From Sphaerisporangium melleum (GTDB taxonomy: Bacteria > Actinomycetota > Actinomycetes > Streptosporangiales > Streptosporangiaceae): 64,000 nt of DNA. The notes beneath the pieces are model-generated. The model saw nothing but the letters and a program-made list of their open reading frames with translations, did no database searches and was not told the origin of the DNA. The position numbers and the translations under genes were made by a program. Shown here piece after piece: positions 56,134 through 64,000 of the stretch (positions within the stretch are counted from its first letter, which is position 1; each line of letters starts with the position of its first letter). The DNA lies in assembly GCF_014646695.1 (NCBI RefSeq), contig NZ_BMNT01000014.1, positions 1-64,000 of the forward strand, given 5' to 3'.

Positions 56134-56481
56134 GATTCCTCCTTCTGCGGCGAGGAGCCGCCGGGCGGGAGCGCGGCGTGAGGTCGAGCGGGGCATCCCA
56201 CGGGCGTCCCAGCAGGCGGCACATGGCGCAGCTCACAGTGGCCAGGACGTTCCAGCATCCCATCCGGCGTGGTTCGCTTGCCATGATTCGACCCGGCTTG
56301 ATCCAGGTGCTTGGGCGAACGATCCTTCGGCCGGGAAAGTTCCACCTGGAAGCGGCTGCCGCGCCCTGGCCTCGCGCGTGGGGCGGGGGGTACGGACCAG
56401 CGTACGAGGTGCGGCACGGGCCCGCGCGGGAGAAAGGACGAGGGCAGGTGCGCGCGAGTCCCGGGCGGGCGGGAAAAGAAG
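56134..56481. other. Upstream region of the membrane HTH gene
   Basis: About 350 bases between the HTH start and the pgl terminator, transcribed away on the minus strand at the left. No gene is supportable; open frames here are antisense artefacts. It should hold the HTH promoter, but I could not pick one confidently. Confidence 0.35.
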
Positions 56482-56509
56482 GCGCCCGGCCGCAGGTCAC
56501 GGCCGGGCG
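56482..56509 (-). terminator. Terminator of the pentose-phosphate operon
   Basis: GCGCCCGGCCG-type stem (CGCCCGGCCG with CGGCCGGGCG, 7-base loop). On the minus strand it is followed by CCTTCTTTTCCC, a clear T-rich tail, 57 bases after the pgl stop. Confidence 0.85.
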
Positions 56510-56566
56510 TCCAGGGGCGTGCGCAGACCGGTCACCCACCACGCGGCGAGCGGCCGTCCCCCGGTG

Positions 56567-57340
56567 TCAGGGGGAGGCGCGGCGGGTCAGCCCCGGCGGG
56601 ATCTTGGCGGCGGCGGCCCGGTCGAGCAGGAACAGCGTGCGCAGGCGGCCGCGCGCCCCGGCCCCGGGCACCTGGAAGGGGCCCGACTCCTGCAGCGCCA
56701 GCCGGACGGCGCCCGCCTTGTCCTCGCCCGCCACGATGACCCACACCTCGCGCGCCGCCCTGATCGTCGGGTGGGTCATGCTCACCCGGGTGGGTGGCGG
56801 CTTGGGAGAGCCGTGGACGGCCACGACCGGACGCTCGTCGTGGACGGCGGGCATCTCGGGGAACAACGAGGCCACGTGGCCGTCCGGGCCGAGGCCGAGC
56901 AGCAGGATGTCGAACGACGGCACCGGGCCGTGGTCCTCCGGACGGGCCGCCTTGCGCAGCTCCTCGGCGTACCGCTCGGCGGACTCCTCGGCGGTGACCC
57001 CCGCGTCGGGCCCGAGCACGGAATGGACGCGGGCCGGGTCGACGTCCACCCGGTCGAGCAGCGCCTCCCGGGCGCCGGTCTCGTTGCGCTCGGGGTCGCC
57101 CGTGGGCAGGAACCGCTCGTCACCCCACCAGATGTCCAGGTGCGGCCAGTCGACCGCGTCGCGCGCCGCCGTGGCGGCGACCTCCTTCAGCACGGCGGTG
57201 CCCATGCCGCCGCCGGTCAGCACCAGGTGCGCCGACCCCTTGGCGGCCTGGGCGTCGGCGAGCCCGGTGATCAGGCGCGCGGCGACCGCCTTGGCCAGCA
57301 CGTCGGGGTCCCGGTGGATCAGGACCGAGGGAACACTCAC
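56567..57340 (-). CDS. pgl: 6-phosphogluconolactonase
   Basis: 257 residues of the SugarP_isomerase/DevB type. LTGGGMGTAVLKEVAA, WWGDERFLPTGDPERN (sugar-phosphate site), FDILLLGLGPDGHVASLFPE and the catalytic His in DGH. It hydrolyses 6-phosphogluconolactone made by Zwf. GTG start. Last gene of the operon; a 20-bp hairpin separates it from opcA. Confidence 0.95.
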   Translation of the reverse strand: MSVPSVLIHRDPDVLAKAVAARLITGLADAQAAKGSAHLVLTGGGMGTAVLKEVAATAARDAVDWPHLDIWWGDERFLPTGDPERNETGAREALLDRVDVDPARVHSVLGPDAGVTAEESAERYAEELRKAARPEDHGPVPSFDILLLGLGPDGHVASLFPEMPAVHDERPVVAVHGSPKPPPTRVSMTHPTIRAAREVWVIVAGEDKAGAVRLALQESGPFQVPGAGARGRLRTLFLLDRAAAAKIPPGLTRRASP

Positions 57341-57371
57341 GAGAACACCCCTTCATCTACGAACAACAGGC

Positions 57372-57425
57372 GCCCGGCACCGCCGCAGCGCGCCGTCACA
57401 TCGGTGCGCTGCGGCGGTGCCGGGC
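57372..57425 (-). repeat. 20-bp perfect hairpin between opcA and pgl
   Basis: GCCCGGCACCGCCGCAGCGC (57372-57391) pairs perfectly with 57406-57425 around a 14-base loop. In the transcribed direction GCCTGTTGTTCG follows, moderately T-rich. It could attenuate pgl expression, stop 3' decay of the upstream mRNA, or act as a terminator. Confidence 0.8.
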
Positions 57426-57475
57426 AGCCGGGTCGGCGAACCCGTGCCGCCGGCCCGGCCGGCGGCATCGGAGGG

Positions 57476-58387
57476 TCAGGAGCCGTCGTGGTCGGCGACG
57501 TGCCTGATCGCCGAAGCGTAGACCTCGTCGGGGTCCAGCCGCCGCAGTTCCTCGGCGAGCAGGTCGGAGGTCGGCCGGCGCGCGAGCGCGACGTGCCGGT
57601 CGGGCTGTCCCGGCCGGATCAGCGTCGCGGTGCGCGAGTCGTGCCGTTCGACCGCGACCTCGCCCTGCTCCAGCACCAGCCGCACCTTGGTCAGGCCCGG
57701 CCCGCCGGAGGGGACGACCTTGACCGGCGCGTCCAGCTTCTCCGACAGCCACACCGCGAGCAGCGAGGCGCTCGGGTGGTTCGGCTCGGCCTCGACGTAC
57801 CCTTCCACGATCTTGCCCACCGGCTGGTCGAACGCCGCCGCGAGCAGGCTGCGCCACGGGGTGATGCGCGTCCAGGCCAGGTCGGTGTCGCCGGGGGTGT
57901 ACCCCTCGATCCGCCGCTTGATCGCCCCGACCGGGTCGGGCGCAGAACGGGCGTCGGTGACGCGGCGCTGCCCGAAGTGGCCCACAGGGTCCTTGGCCGG
58001 CGCCTCCGGCGCGTCTCCCGGCCACCACACCACCACCGGGATGTCGGGCAGCAGCAGCGGCGCGAGCACCGAGTCGGCGTGCTCGGTCAGCTCCCCGTAC
58101 AGGCGCAGCAGCACCACCTCGCCGGTGGTCAGCTCGCCCACCCGGATCTCGGCGTCCAGCCGGGTCGCCTCGCCGCGCTCCCTCGGGATCACCGCGAGGA
58201 TGCGCGAGGGGTGCTCGCGCGCGGCCTCGGAGGCGGCGCGCACCGCGTCGTACTGGTTGCTCTCCTCACAGACCACCACCAGGGTGAGCACCATGCCGAC
58301 GGCCGGCGCGCCGACCTGGTGGCGCAGCCGGGTCAGCTGCGAGGAGATGTCGGAGGCCGTGGTCGACCCCATCAGGAAAGTGGTCAC
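57476..58387 (-). CDS. opcA: Glucose-6-phosphate dehydrogenase assembly protein OpcA
   Basis: 303 residues. Family start TTASDISSQLTRLRHQVGAP, the LTLVVVCEESN segment, and LLLPDIPVVVWWPGDAPEAP in the middle. OpcA is an actinobacterial/cyanobacterial factor required for full activity of G6PDH. It lies 52 bases after zwf, its partner. ATG start not strongly marked. Confidence 0.94.
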   Translation of the reverse strand: MTTFLMGSTTASDISSQLTRLRHQVGAPAVGMVLTLVVVCEESNQYDAVRAASEAAREHPSRILAVIPRERGEATRLDAEIRVGELTTGEVVLLRLYGELTEHADSVLAPLLLPDIPVVVWWPGDAPEAPAKDPVGHFGQRRVTDARSAPDPVGAIKRRIEGYTPGDTDLAWTRITPWRSLLAAAFDQPVGKIVEGYVEAEPNHPSASLLAVWLSEKLDAPVKVVPSGGPGLTKVRLVLEQGEVAVERHDSRTATLIRPGQPDRHVALARRPTSDLLAEELRRLDPDEVYASAIRHVADHDGS

Positions 58388-58439
58388 AGAGACTCCCGCG
58401 TTCCGTCGCCGATCACAACCGCCGTACCCGCCGCCGAGC

Positions 58440-60182
58440 TCACAGCCGCCTCCACGCGCGCCCGTCGCGGGCCATCAGCTCGTCGGCCGAGGCCGGGCCG
58501 CCGGTACCAGCGGGGTACCCCTCGGGCTGATCCTCCCGCGAGGCCCAGTACTCCTCGATCGGGTCCATGATCTTCCAGGACAGCTCGACCTCCCGCTGGT
58601 GCGGGAACAGCGGCGGGTCGCCGATGAGCACGTCCAGCAGCAGCCGCTCGTAGGCCTCGGGGGAGGACTCCAGGAACGCCTCGCCGTAGGCGAAGTCCAT
58701 GTTGACGTCCCTGACCTCCATCGCGGTGCCCGGCACCTTGGAGCCGAACCGCACGGTGATGCCCTCGTCCGGCTGGATGCGGATCACCAGGGCATTGTGC
58801 CCGAGGATCTCGGTGTCGGTCTTGCTGAACGGCAGGTGCGGCGCCTGCTGGAACACCACGGCCACCTCGGTCATCCGCCTGCCGAGCCGCTTGCCGGTGC
58901 GCAGGTAGAACGGCACACCGGCCCAGCGCCGGTTGGCGATCTCCACCTTGATCGCGGCGTAGGTCTCGGTCTTGGAGTCCTGCGGGATGCCGTCCTCCTC
59001 CAGGAATCCCTTGACCGGCACGCCCCCCTGCCAGCCCTCGGTGTACGCGCCACGCGCGGTGGCCAGGCCCAGGTCCTCGGGCAGGGTGACGGCCTCCAGG
59101 ACCTTCTCCTTCTCCCTGCGCAGCGAGGAGGCGCCGAAGGCCGTCGGGTCCTCCATGGCGACCAGCGCCAGCAGCTGGAGCAGGTGGTTCTGGATGACGT
59201 CCCGGGCCGCGCCGATGCCGTCGTAATAGCCGGCCCGGCCGCCGACCCCGATGTCCTCGGCCATCGTGATCTGCACGTGGTCGACGTAGCCGCGGTTCCA
59301 GATCGGCTCGAACAGCGTGTTGGCGAAGCGCAGCGCCAGGATGTTCTGGACGGTCTCCTTGCCCAGGTAGTGGTCGATGCGGAACACCGAGTCGGGCTTG
59401 AAGGCCGAGTCGACGATGGCGTTCAGCTCGCGGGCGCTCTGCAGGTCGTGCCCGAACGGCTTCTCGATGACGATGCGCCGCCAGGAGCCCTCCGGGGGCT
59501 TGGCCAGGCCGGTGCGCTTGAGCTGCTCGACCACCACCGGGAAGGCCTTGGGCGGCACCGAGAGGTAGAAGGCGTAGTTGCCGCCGGTGCCCCGGGTCTC
59601 GTCGATCTCCTTCAGCGCCATGGTCAGCGCGTCGAAGGCGCCGTCGTCGTCGAACGACCCCGGCACGAAGTGCAGGCCCTCGCAGATCTGCTTCCAGACC
59701 TCCTCCCGGAAGGGAGTGCGGGCGTTCTCCTTGACGGCGTCGTGCGTGATCTGCGCGAAGTCCTGGTGGGCCCAGTCGCGGCGGGCGAAGCCGACCAGGG
59801 AGAAGCCCGGGGGCAGCAGGCCCCGGTTGCCCAGGTCGTAGATCGCCGGAAGTAGCTTGCGCCTGGCCAGGTCACCCGTCACGCCGAACAGCACCAGCAC
59901 CGAGGGGCCGGCCACCTTGGGCAGGCGCCGGTCGCGGGGATCGCGCAGCGGGTTGGCGTCGATCACGTCCATCGTGGTCGCGGTGCCGGCGATGGCCTGT
60001 GTCGCGGTCACCACCTCGTCGGCGGCGGCCTGCGCCGTGATGACGTTCTCCTCGGGAGCGGCCTTCGCAGGCCGCCTCCCCGAGCGTTTCGTGTTCTGGA
60101 CCTCGTGGGTCGACGGCTCGGGCGCGTTCACCGGACCCGCGCCATCGGCGTTCGCCGAGCCCGGCTGCTCGCTGTCGTTCAT
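58440..60182 (-). CDS. zwf: Glucose-6-phosphate 1-dehydrogenase, extended N-terminus
   Basis: 580 residues from ATG 60182, which follows GGGAGG and overlaps the pgi stop (TGATG). NADP motif FGVTGDLARRKLLPAIYDL begins about residue 97; the active site RIDHYLGKETVQNILALRF follows. Typical actinobacterial Zwf starts close to residue 71 (MDVIDANPLRDPRDRRLP, ATG at 59972). The first 70 residues here are Ala/Glu/Thr-rich and probably disordered. It makes 6-phosphogluconolactone and NADPH. Confidence 0.95.
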   Translation of the reverse strand: MNDSEQPGSANADGAGPVNAPEPSTHEVQNTKRSGRRPAKAAPEENVITAQAAADEVVTATQAIAGTATTMDVIDANPLRDPRDRRLPKVAGPSVLVLFGVTGDLARRKLLPAIYDLGNRGLLPPGFSLVGFARRDWAHQDFAQITHDAVKENARTPFREEVWKQICEGLHFVPGSFDDDGAFDALTMALKEIDETRGTGGNYAFYLSVPPKAFPVVVEQLKRTGLAKPPEGSWRRIVIEKPFGHDLQSARELNAIVDSAFKPDSVFRIDHYLGKETVQNILALRFANTLFEPIWNRGYVDHVQITMAEDIGVGGRAGYYDGIGAARDVIQNHLLQLLALVAMEDPTAFGASSLRREKEKVLEAVTLPEDLGLATARGAYTEGWQGGVPVKGFLEEDGIPQDSKTETYAAIKVEIANRRWAGVPFYLRTGKRLGRRMTEVAVVFQQAPHLPFSKTDTEILGHNALVIRIQPDEGITVRFGSKVPGTAMEVRDVNMDFAYGEAFLESSPEAYERLLLDVLIGDPPLFPHQREVELSWKIMDPIEEYWASREDQPEGYPAGTGGPASADELMARDGRAWRRL

Positions 60183-61819
60183 CAAACCTCCCGTGCGGCG
60201 GTGAGCAGGTGCCTGACTCCGGCCTCGCGGTCGGTCAGGTGCAGTCGGACGACCGGACGCCCTCGCTGGTGGAGCGCGTCCCGGTCTCCGAGCGCCTGGG
60301 CGAGCTGGAGCCTGCCCAGGGTGTACGGCCGGCCCGGGACCTCGACGTCGTCGCCGACGGCCCCGGTGATCTGCAGGAAGACGCCGTTCTGCGGGCCCCC
60401 CTTGTGGTACTGCCCGGTGGAGTGCAGGAAGCGCGGGCCCCAGCCGAAGGTCACCGGCCGGTCGGTCCTGATGGACAGCAGCCCCTGCAGGCTCGCCGGG
60501 TCGTGGGCCGCCCAGATGTCGGTGATCTCCTCGAAGGAGGCGTCCTCCGGGACCGGCACGTCGAAGGCGGCGTCGCGGTCCAGGTAGGCCAGGACGGCCA
60601 GGTAACCGCGGGAAGGGATGTCCGAGAGCAGCGCGGTGAGCACGCCGGGCAGGTCCGTGGCGTTGCCCGGGAGCTCCCCGTACACCTCGACCGGGCCGTC
60701 CACCAGCGCGGGGGCGCCGGCCGGCAGCGGACCGGCGCCGGCCGCGGCCAGGATGCGGGCGGTGTTCTCCTTGGACTCGGTGACGTTGGGCTGGTCGAAG
60801 GGGTTGACGCCGAGCAGCCGCCCGGCCACCGCGGTGGCGTACTCCCAGATCAGGAACTGCGCCCCCAGCGGGCCGCGCACCTCGACGTCGCCATCGGTGT
60901 CGATGCCCACCACCAGCTCGTCGGGCGCGCCGGTCGGGTCGATGCCGGCGACCGGGAGGACGCCCCGGCCCTGCTTGCCGGTGGACTCGGCGATCAGCTG
61001 CTCGGCCCAGTCGGGCAGCCCGTTGATCGGCGAGAGGCTGTCGTCCAGCAGAAGCTTGTCGCGGCCGGCCAGGGCCGCGGCGCCGATCGCGGCACCGAGC
61101 GCGAGGCCCGGGTCGTCCTGCGCGGACCCCGAGCCCAGCAGGGCCCGGGCCTCCTCGGCCTGGCCGAGCAGCCGCGCCACGTCGGCCCCGGCCAGTGCGC
61201 TCGGCACCAGGCCGAACGCCGACAGGGCGCTGTAGCGGCCGCCCACGTGCGGGTCGGCGCGTACCACCGGATAGCCGGCCTCGGCGGCCACCTGCTCCAG
61301 CGGCGAGCCGGGGTCGGTGACCACGACGACGCGGCCGGCCGGGTCGATGCCGGCGTCGCGGAAGGCCTGTTCGTAGATGCGCAGGTGGGCGTCGGTCTCG
61401 ATCGTGGTGCCGCTCTTGCTGGACACCACGACGACGGTGCGCTCCAGCCGGTCGGCGAGCGCCCGGCGGAGCTGGCCGGGGTCGGTGGTGTCCAGGACGG
61501 TCAGCGGCACGTCGAAGGTGGCGCAGATGACCTCGGAGGCCAGCGAGGAGCCGCCCATGCCGGCGAGCACCACGTGGTCCAGGCCCGCGGCCCGGACGCG
61601 CTCGGCCAGCGCGGTGATCTCGGGAAGCAGCTCGCGGGACGCGGCGGGAAGCTTCAGCCAGCCGAGGCGGATCTTCGCTTCCTCCTTGGCCTCCGGCCCC
61701 CACAGCGACGGATCACCGGCCGCCAGCGCCTGCGGCACTCCGTCCCCGACGAGCTTCCGCAGGGCCGGTTCGGCCGCTGCGGCTACCTCCTCGTCACCGT
61801 ATGTTACGGAAATATCCAT
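60182..61819 (-). CDS. pgi: Glucose-6-phosphate isomerase
   Basis: 545 residues with two SIS domains. VLAGMGGSSLASEVICATFD (first sugar-phosphate loop), SSKSGTTIETDAHLRIYEQA, catalytic Glu near ESTGKQGRGVLPVAG. It interconverts glucose-6-phosphate and fructose-6-phosphate, feeding Zwf. In the middle of the pentose-phosphate operon. Confidence 0.95.
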   Translation of the reverse strand: MDISVTYGDEEVAAAAEPALRKLVGDGVPQALAAGDPSLWGPEAKEEAKIRLGWLKLPAASRELLPEITALAERVRAAGLDHVVLAGMGGSSLASEVICATFDVPLTVLDTTDPGQLRRALADRLERTVVVVSSKSGTTIETDAHLRIYEQAFRDAGIDPAGRVVVVTDPGSPLEQVAAEAGYPVVRADPHVGGRYSALSAFGLVPSALAGADVARLLGQAEEARALLGSGSAQDDPGLALGAAIGAAALAGRDKLLLDDSLSPINGLPDWAEQLIAESTGKQGRGVLPVAGIDPTGAPDELVVGIDTDGDVEVRGPLGAQFLIWEYATAVAGRLLGVNPFDQPNVTESKENTARILAAAGAGPLPAGAPALVDGPVEVYGELPGNATDLPGVLTALLSDIPSRGYLAVLAYLDRDAAFDVPVPEDASFEEITDIWAAHDPASLQGLLSIRTDRPVTFGWGPRFLHSTGQYHKGGPQNGVFLQITGAVGDDVEVPGRPYTLGRLQLAQALGDRDALHQRGRPVVRLHLTDREAGVRHLLTAAREV

Positions 61820-61911
61820 TTCAGAAGTTTCTCCTCGCGGGGCCGGCCGGGCCGGTGCCGTCCTCCGGGGATCGCCCGGAGCCCGGCACGCCCAGGCCGG
61901 CCGTGAGACGA

Positions 61912-61934
61912 GCCGGCCGGCACCGCCGGCCGGC
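61912..61934 (-). repeat. Hairpin between tal and pgi
   Basis: GCCGGCCGGC, ACC loop, GCCGGCCGGC: a 10-bp perfect stem in the 138-base gap after tal. No T-tract, so processing or stability is likelier than termination. Confidence 0.6.
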
Positions 61935-61957
61935 CCGCCCTCGGCGGCGGAACCGGC

Positions 61958-63067
61958 TCAGCCGGCCTTGTCCAGCTCCGACTCCAGCGTGCCGAGCAGC
62001 TCGGTCCACGAGGCGACGAACTTCTCGACGCCCTCGTCCTCCAGCGCCCGCACCACGTCGTCGTAGTCGACGCCGACCTGCTTGAGCGCGGCCATGGTGT
62101 CCCAGGCCTCCTCATAGCCGGGACGGATCGTGTCACCGACGAAGGAGCCCTGCTCGGCCGCCGCGTCCAGCGTCTTCTCCGGCATCGTGTTGACCGTGCC
62201 GGCCGTCACGAGCTGGTCGATGTACAGCGTGGCCGGGTAGTCGGGGTTCTTCACGCCGGTGGACGCCCACAGCGGACGCTGCGGGTGCGCCCCGGCGGCC
62301 TTGAGGGCCTGCCACCGCTCGCTCGCGATGACCTCCTCGTAGGCGGCGAAGGCCAGGCGGGCGTTGGCGACGGCGGCCTTGCCGCGCAGGGCCAGCGCCT
62401 CCGGCGTGCCGATCTTCTCCAGGCGCTTGTCGATCTCGGTGTCGAAGCGGCTGACGAAGAACGACGCCACCGACTCGATCTTCGACAGGTCCAGGCCGGC
62501 CGCCTTGGCCTGCTCCAGGCCGGTCAGCCAGGCCTCCAGCACGGCGCGGTAGCGCTCGAGGGAGAAGATCAGCGTGACGTTGACGCTGATGCCCTCGGCG
62601 AGCGCCTGGGTGATCGCCGGAAGGCTCTCGACGGTCGCCGGGATCTTGATGTGCACGTTGGGCCGGTTCACCAGCCACCACAGGGCGCGGGCCTCGGCCA
62701 CGGTCTTCTCGGCGGTGTCGGTGGCCAGACGCGGGTCGACCTCGATGGACACCCGGCCGTCCACGCCATCGGTGGCGTCGAACACCGGCCGCAGCACGTC
62801 CGCGGCCCAGCGGATGTCGTAGGTCGTGATGGCGCGGACCGCCTCGCCGACGTCCACGCCGCGCACCGACAGGTCGCGCAGCTGCGCGTCGTAGGCGTCG
62901 CCCTTGCTCAGCGCCGCGGCGAAGATGGTGGGGTTGGACGTGACACCGGTCACCTGCTTGTCACGTACGAGCGCCTCGAGGTTGCCACTGCGCAGCCGCT
63001 CGCGGCTGATGTCGTCCAGCCAGATCGACACGCCCTGGCCGGTCAGGCGCTTCAGGTTCTCACTCAT
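61958..63067 (-). CDS. tal: Transaldolase
   Basis: 369 residues (TalB/actinobacterial long form). N-terminal [20 protein letters not shown] and [30 protein letters not shown] in the middle, and the Schiff-base Lys in [22 protein letters not shown] 63067 chosen: standard MSENLKRLT start, after GAGGGACG. It lies 10 bases after tkt. Confidence 0.95.
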   Translation of the reverse strand: MSENLKRLTGQGVSIWLDDISRERLRSGNLEALVRDKQVTGVTSNPTIFAAALSKGDAYDAQLRDLSVRGVDVGEAVRAITTYDIRWAADVLRPVFDATDGVDGRVSIEVDPRLATDTAEKTVAEARALWWLVNRPNVHIKIPATVESLPAITQALAEGISVNVTLIFSLERYRAVLEAWLTGLEQAKAAGLDLSKIESVASFFVSRFDTEIDKRLEKIGTPEALALRGKAAVANARLAFAAYEEVIASERWQALKAAGAHPQRPLWASTGVKNPDYPATLYIDQLVTAGTVNTMPEKTLDAAAEQGSFVGDTIRPGYEEAWDTMAALKQVGVDYDDVVRALEDEGVEKFVASWTELLGTLESELDKAG

Positions 63068-63077
63068 GTCTCGTCCC

Positions 63078-64000
63078 TCAGTTTCCGGTCGTCTGGCCCT
63101 TGTCGGCGCCGGTCTTCGCGAGGCTGGCCTTGGCCGCGGCCGCCACGCGCTCGGCGGTGAGGCCGAACTGCTCGTACAACGTCTTATACGGGGCGGAGGC
63201 GCCGAAGTGCTCAAGACTTACGATCTCGCCTTCCTCCCCTACGAACTGCCGCCAGCCCAGGGCGATTCCCGCCTCGACGGCCACGCGGGCGCGCACCGAG
63301 GGAGGCAGCACCGACTGCTTGTAGGCGTCGTCCTGCTCCTGGAACCACTCGACGCACGGCATGGAGACCACCCGGGTGGGGATGCCCTGCTCCTCCAGCA
63401 GCTCGCGGGCGCCGACGGCCAGCTCGACCTCGCTGCCGGTGCCGATGATGACCACCGCGGGCTGCCCGGTGGAGGCCTCCTGAAGGACGTAGCCACCCTT
63501 GGCGATCTTGTCGGGGTCGGCGGTGCCCTCGTAGACCGGGAGGTTCTGCCGGGTCAGCGCCAGCCCCGCCGGGCGGTCGGTGTGCTCCAGGATGGCCTTC
63601 CACGCCGCCGCGGTCTCGTTGGCGTCGGCAGGGCGCACCACGTCCAGGCCGGGGATGGCCCGCAGCGCCCACAGGTGCTCGACCGGCTGGTGGGTCGGGC
63701 CGTCCTCGCCGAGGCCGATGGAGTCGTGCGTCCAGACGTAGGTGACCGGCAGCTTCATCAGCGCGGCCAGCCGCACCGAGGGGCGCATGTAGTCGCTGAA
63801 CACCAGGAAGGTGCCGCCGTACGGGCGGGTGCCGTTGTGCAGGGCGATGCCGTTGAGGATCGAGCCCATGCCGTGCTCACGGATGCCGAAGTGCAGGGTG
63901 CGGCCGTAGCGGCTGCCGGGGAACGCCTTGGTCTGGTGCTCCTCGGGGATGAACGACGGCTCGCCCTCCATCGTGGTGTTGTTGGACTCGGCCAGGTCGG
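63078..64000 (-). CDS. tkt: Transketolase, C-terminal part (cut by window edge)
   Basis: The last 306 codons of a transketolase; the 5' part lies beyond the right edge. Present are the thiamine-PP/pyrimidine domain ([40 protein letters not shown]) and the C-terminal domain ([40 protein letters not shown]). It transfers two-carbon units in the pentose-phosphate pathway. First visible gene of the operon, running leftwards. Confidence 0.96.
   Translation of the reverse strand, partial: DLAESNNTTMEGEPSFIPEEHQTKAFPGSRYGRTLHFGIREHGMGSILNGIALHNGTRPYGGTFLVFSDYMRPSVRLAALMKLPVTYVWTHDSIGLGEDGPTHQPVEHLWALRAIPGLDVVRPADANETAAAWKAILEHTDRPAGLALTRQNLPVYEGTADPDKIAKGGYVLQEASTGQPAVVIIGTGSEVELAVGARELLEEQGIPTRVVSMPCVEWFQEQDDAYKQSVLPPSVRARVAVEAGIALGWRQFVGEEGEIVSLEHFGASAPYKTLYEQFGLTAERVAAAAKASLAKTGADKGQTTGN

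Noticed and set aside
58440-61703. 1087-codon frame suggesting a fused pgi-zwf protein
   Set aside because: The region above 60182 reads pgi in the wrong phase; true zwf starts at 60182 with a ribosome site.

Overview
This is 64 kb of high-GC actinomycete chromosome. Actinobacterial markers are whiA, rbpA, the steA/steB pair, a mycothiol-type DinB/maleylpyruvate isomerase protein, opcA beside zwf, a sugar ABC operon without an ATPase gene, and frequent GTG/TTG starts. Gene content and order point to a filamentous member of the Streptosporangiales, possibly Streptosporangiaceae; the family-level guess is inference. No tRNA, insertion sequence, prophage or CRISPR array was seen. The only rRNA is the 3' end of a 5S gene at the left edge.

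Layout. 1-5.4 kb: end of an rrn operon, a large Arg/Asp/Gly-rich TPR protein, an MBL-fold hydrolase and a divergent SSB-like OB-fold protein. 5.5-12.3 kb: a beta-galactoside uptake and hydrolysis locus (two permeases, binding lipoprotein, GH42 enzyme) divergent from its LacI-family regulator, with two matching palindromes between them. 12.5-20 kb: DUF1015, TPR, HAD phosphatase, SCP2-like protein, then small ORF-tlyA-nadK-recN. 20.2-26.4 kb: steA, steB, a MraY/WecA-like GT4, a MurJ-like flippase and a GT-B glycosyltransferase, apparently an envelope/division cluster. 26.4-29.2 kb: a yybP-ykoY-type (Mn2+) riboswitch ahead of a TerC exporter, then psd-pssA for phosphatidylethanolamine. 29.2-30.7 kb: an MBL hydrolase and a mycothiol-type isomerase with overlapping ends.

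30.8-44.5 kb: a core block of uvrA, a Rieske lipoprotein, uvrC-rapZ-yvcK-whiA, gap-pgk-tpiA, secG and rbpA. uvrA and uvrC each carry a promoter matching the RecA-independent, PafBC-type DNA-damage motif. yvcK has a 146-residue N-terminal extension built on a 96-bp tandem repeat. 44.5-56.5 kb is a patchwork of accessory single genes with local regulators: amidohydrolase, ACT-GNAT protein, molybdopterin oxidoreductase, LysR/SnoaL pair, nitroreductase, CGNR regulator/methyltransferase pair, adenosine deaminase and a membrane-anchored HTH protein. 56.5-64 kb: the pentose-phosphate operon tkt-tal-pgi-zwf-opcA-pgl on the minus strand, with strong internal hairpins and a terminator.

The most rewarding signals are regulatory: the Mn2+ riboswitch with a visible ribosome-binding-site switch, the paired damage promoters on uvrA and uvrC, the LacI operators, and the operator-like repeats between the CGNR gene and the methyltransferase gene. 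The clearest unexplained structures are the repeat inside yvcK and the disordered domain of the first protein. No clearly novel multi-gene system could be demonstrated from sequence alone.
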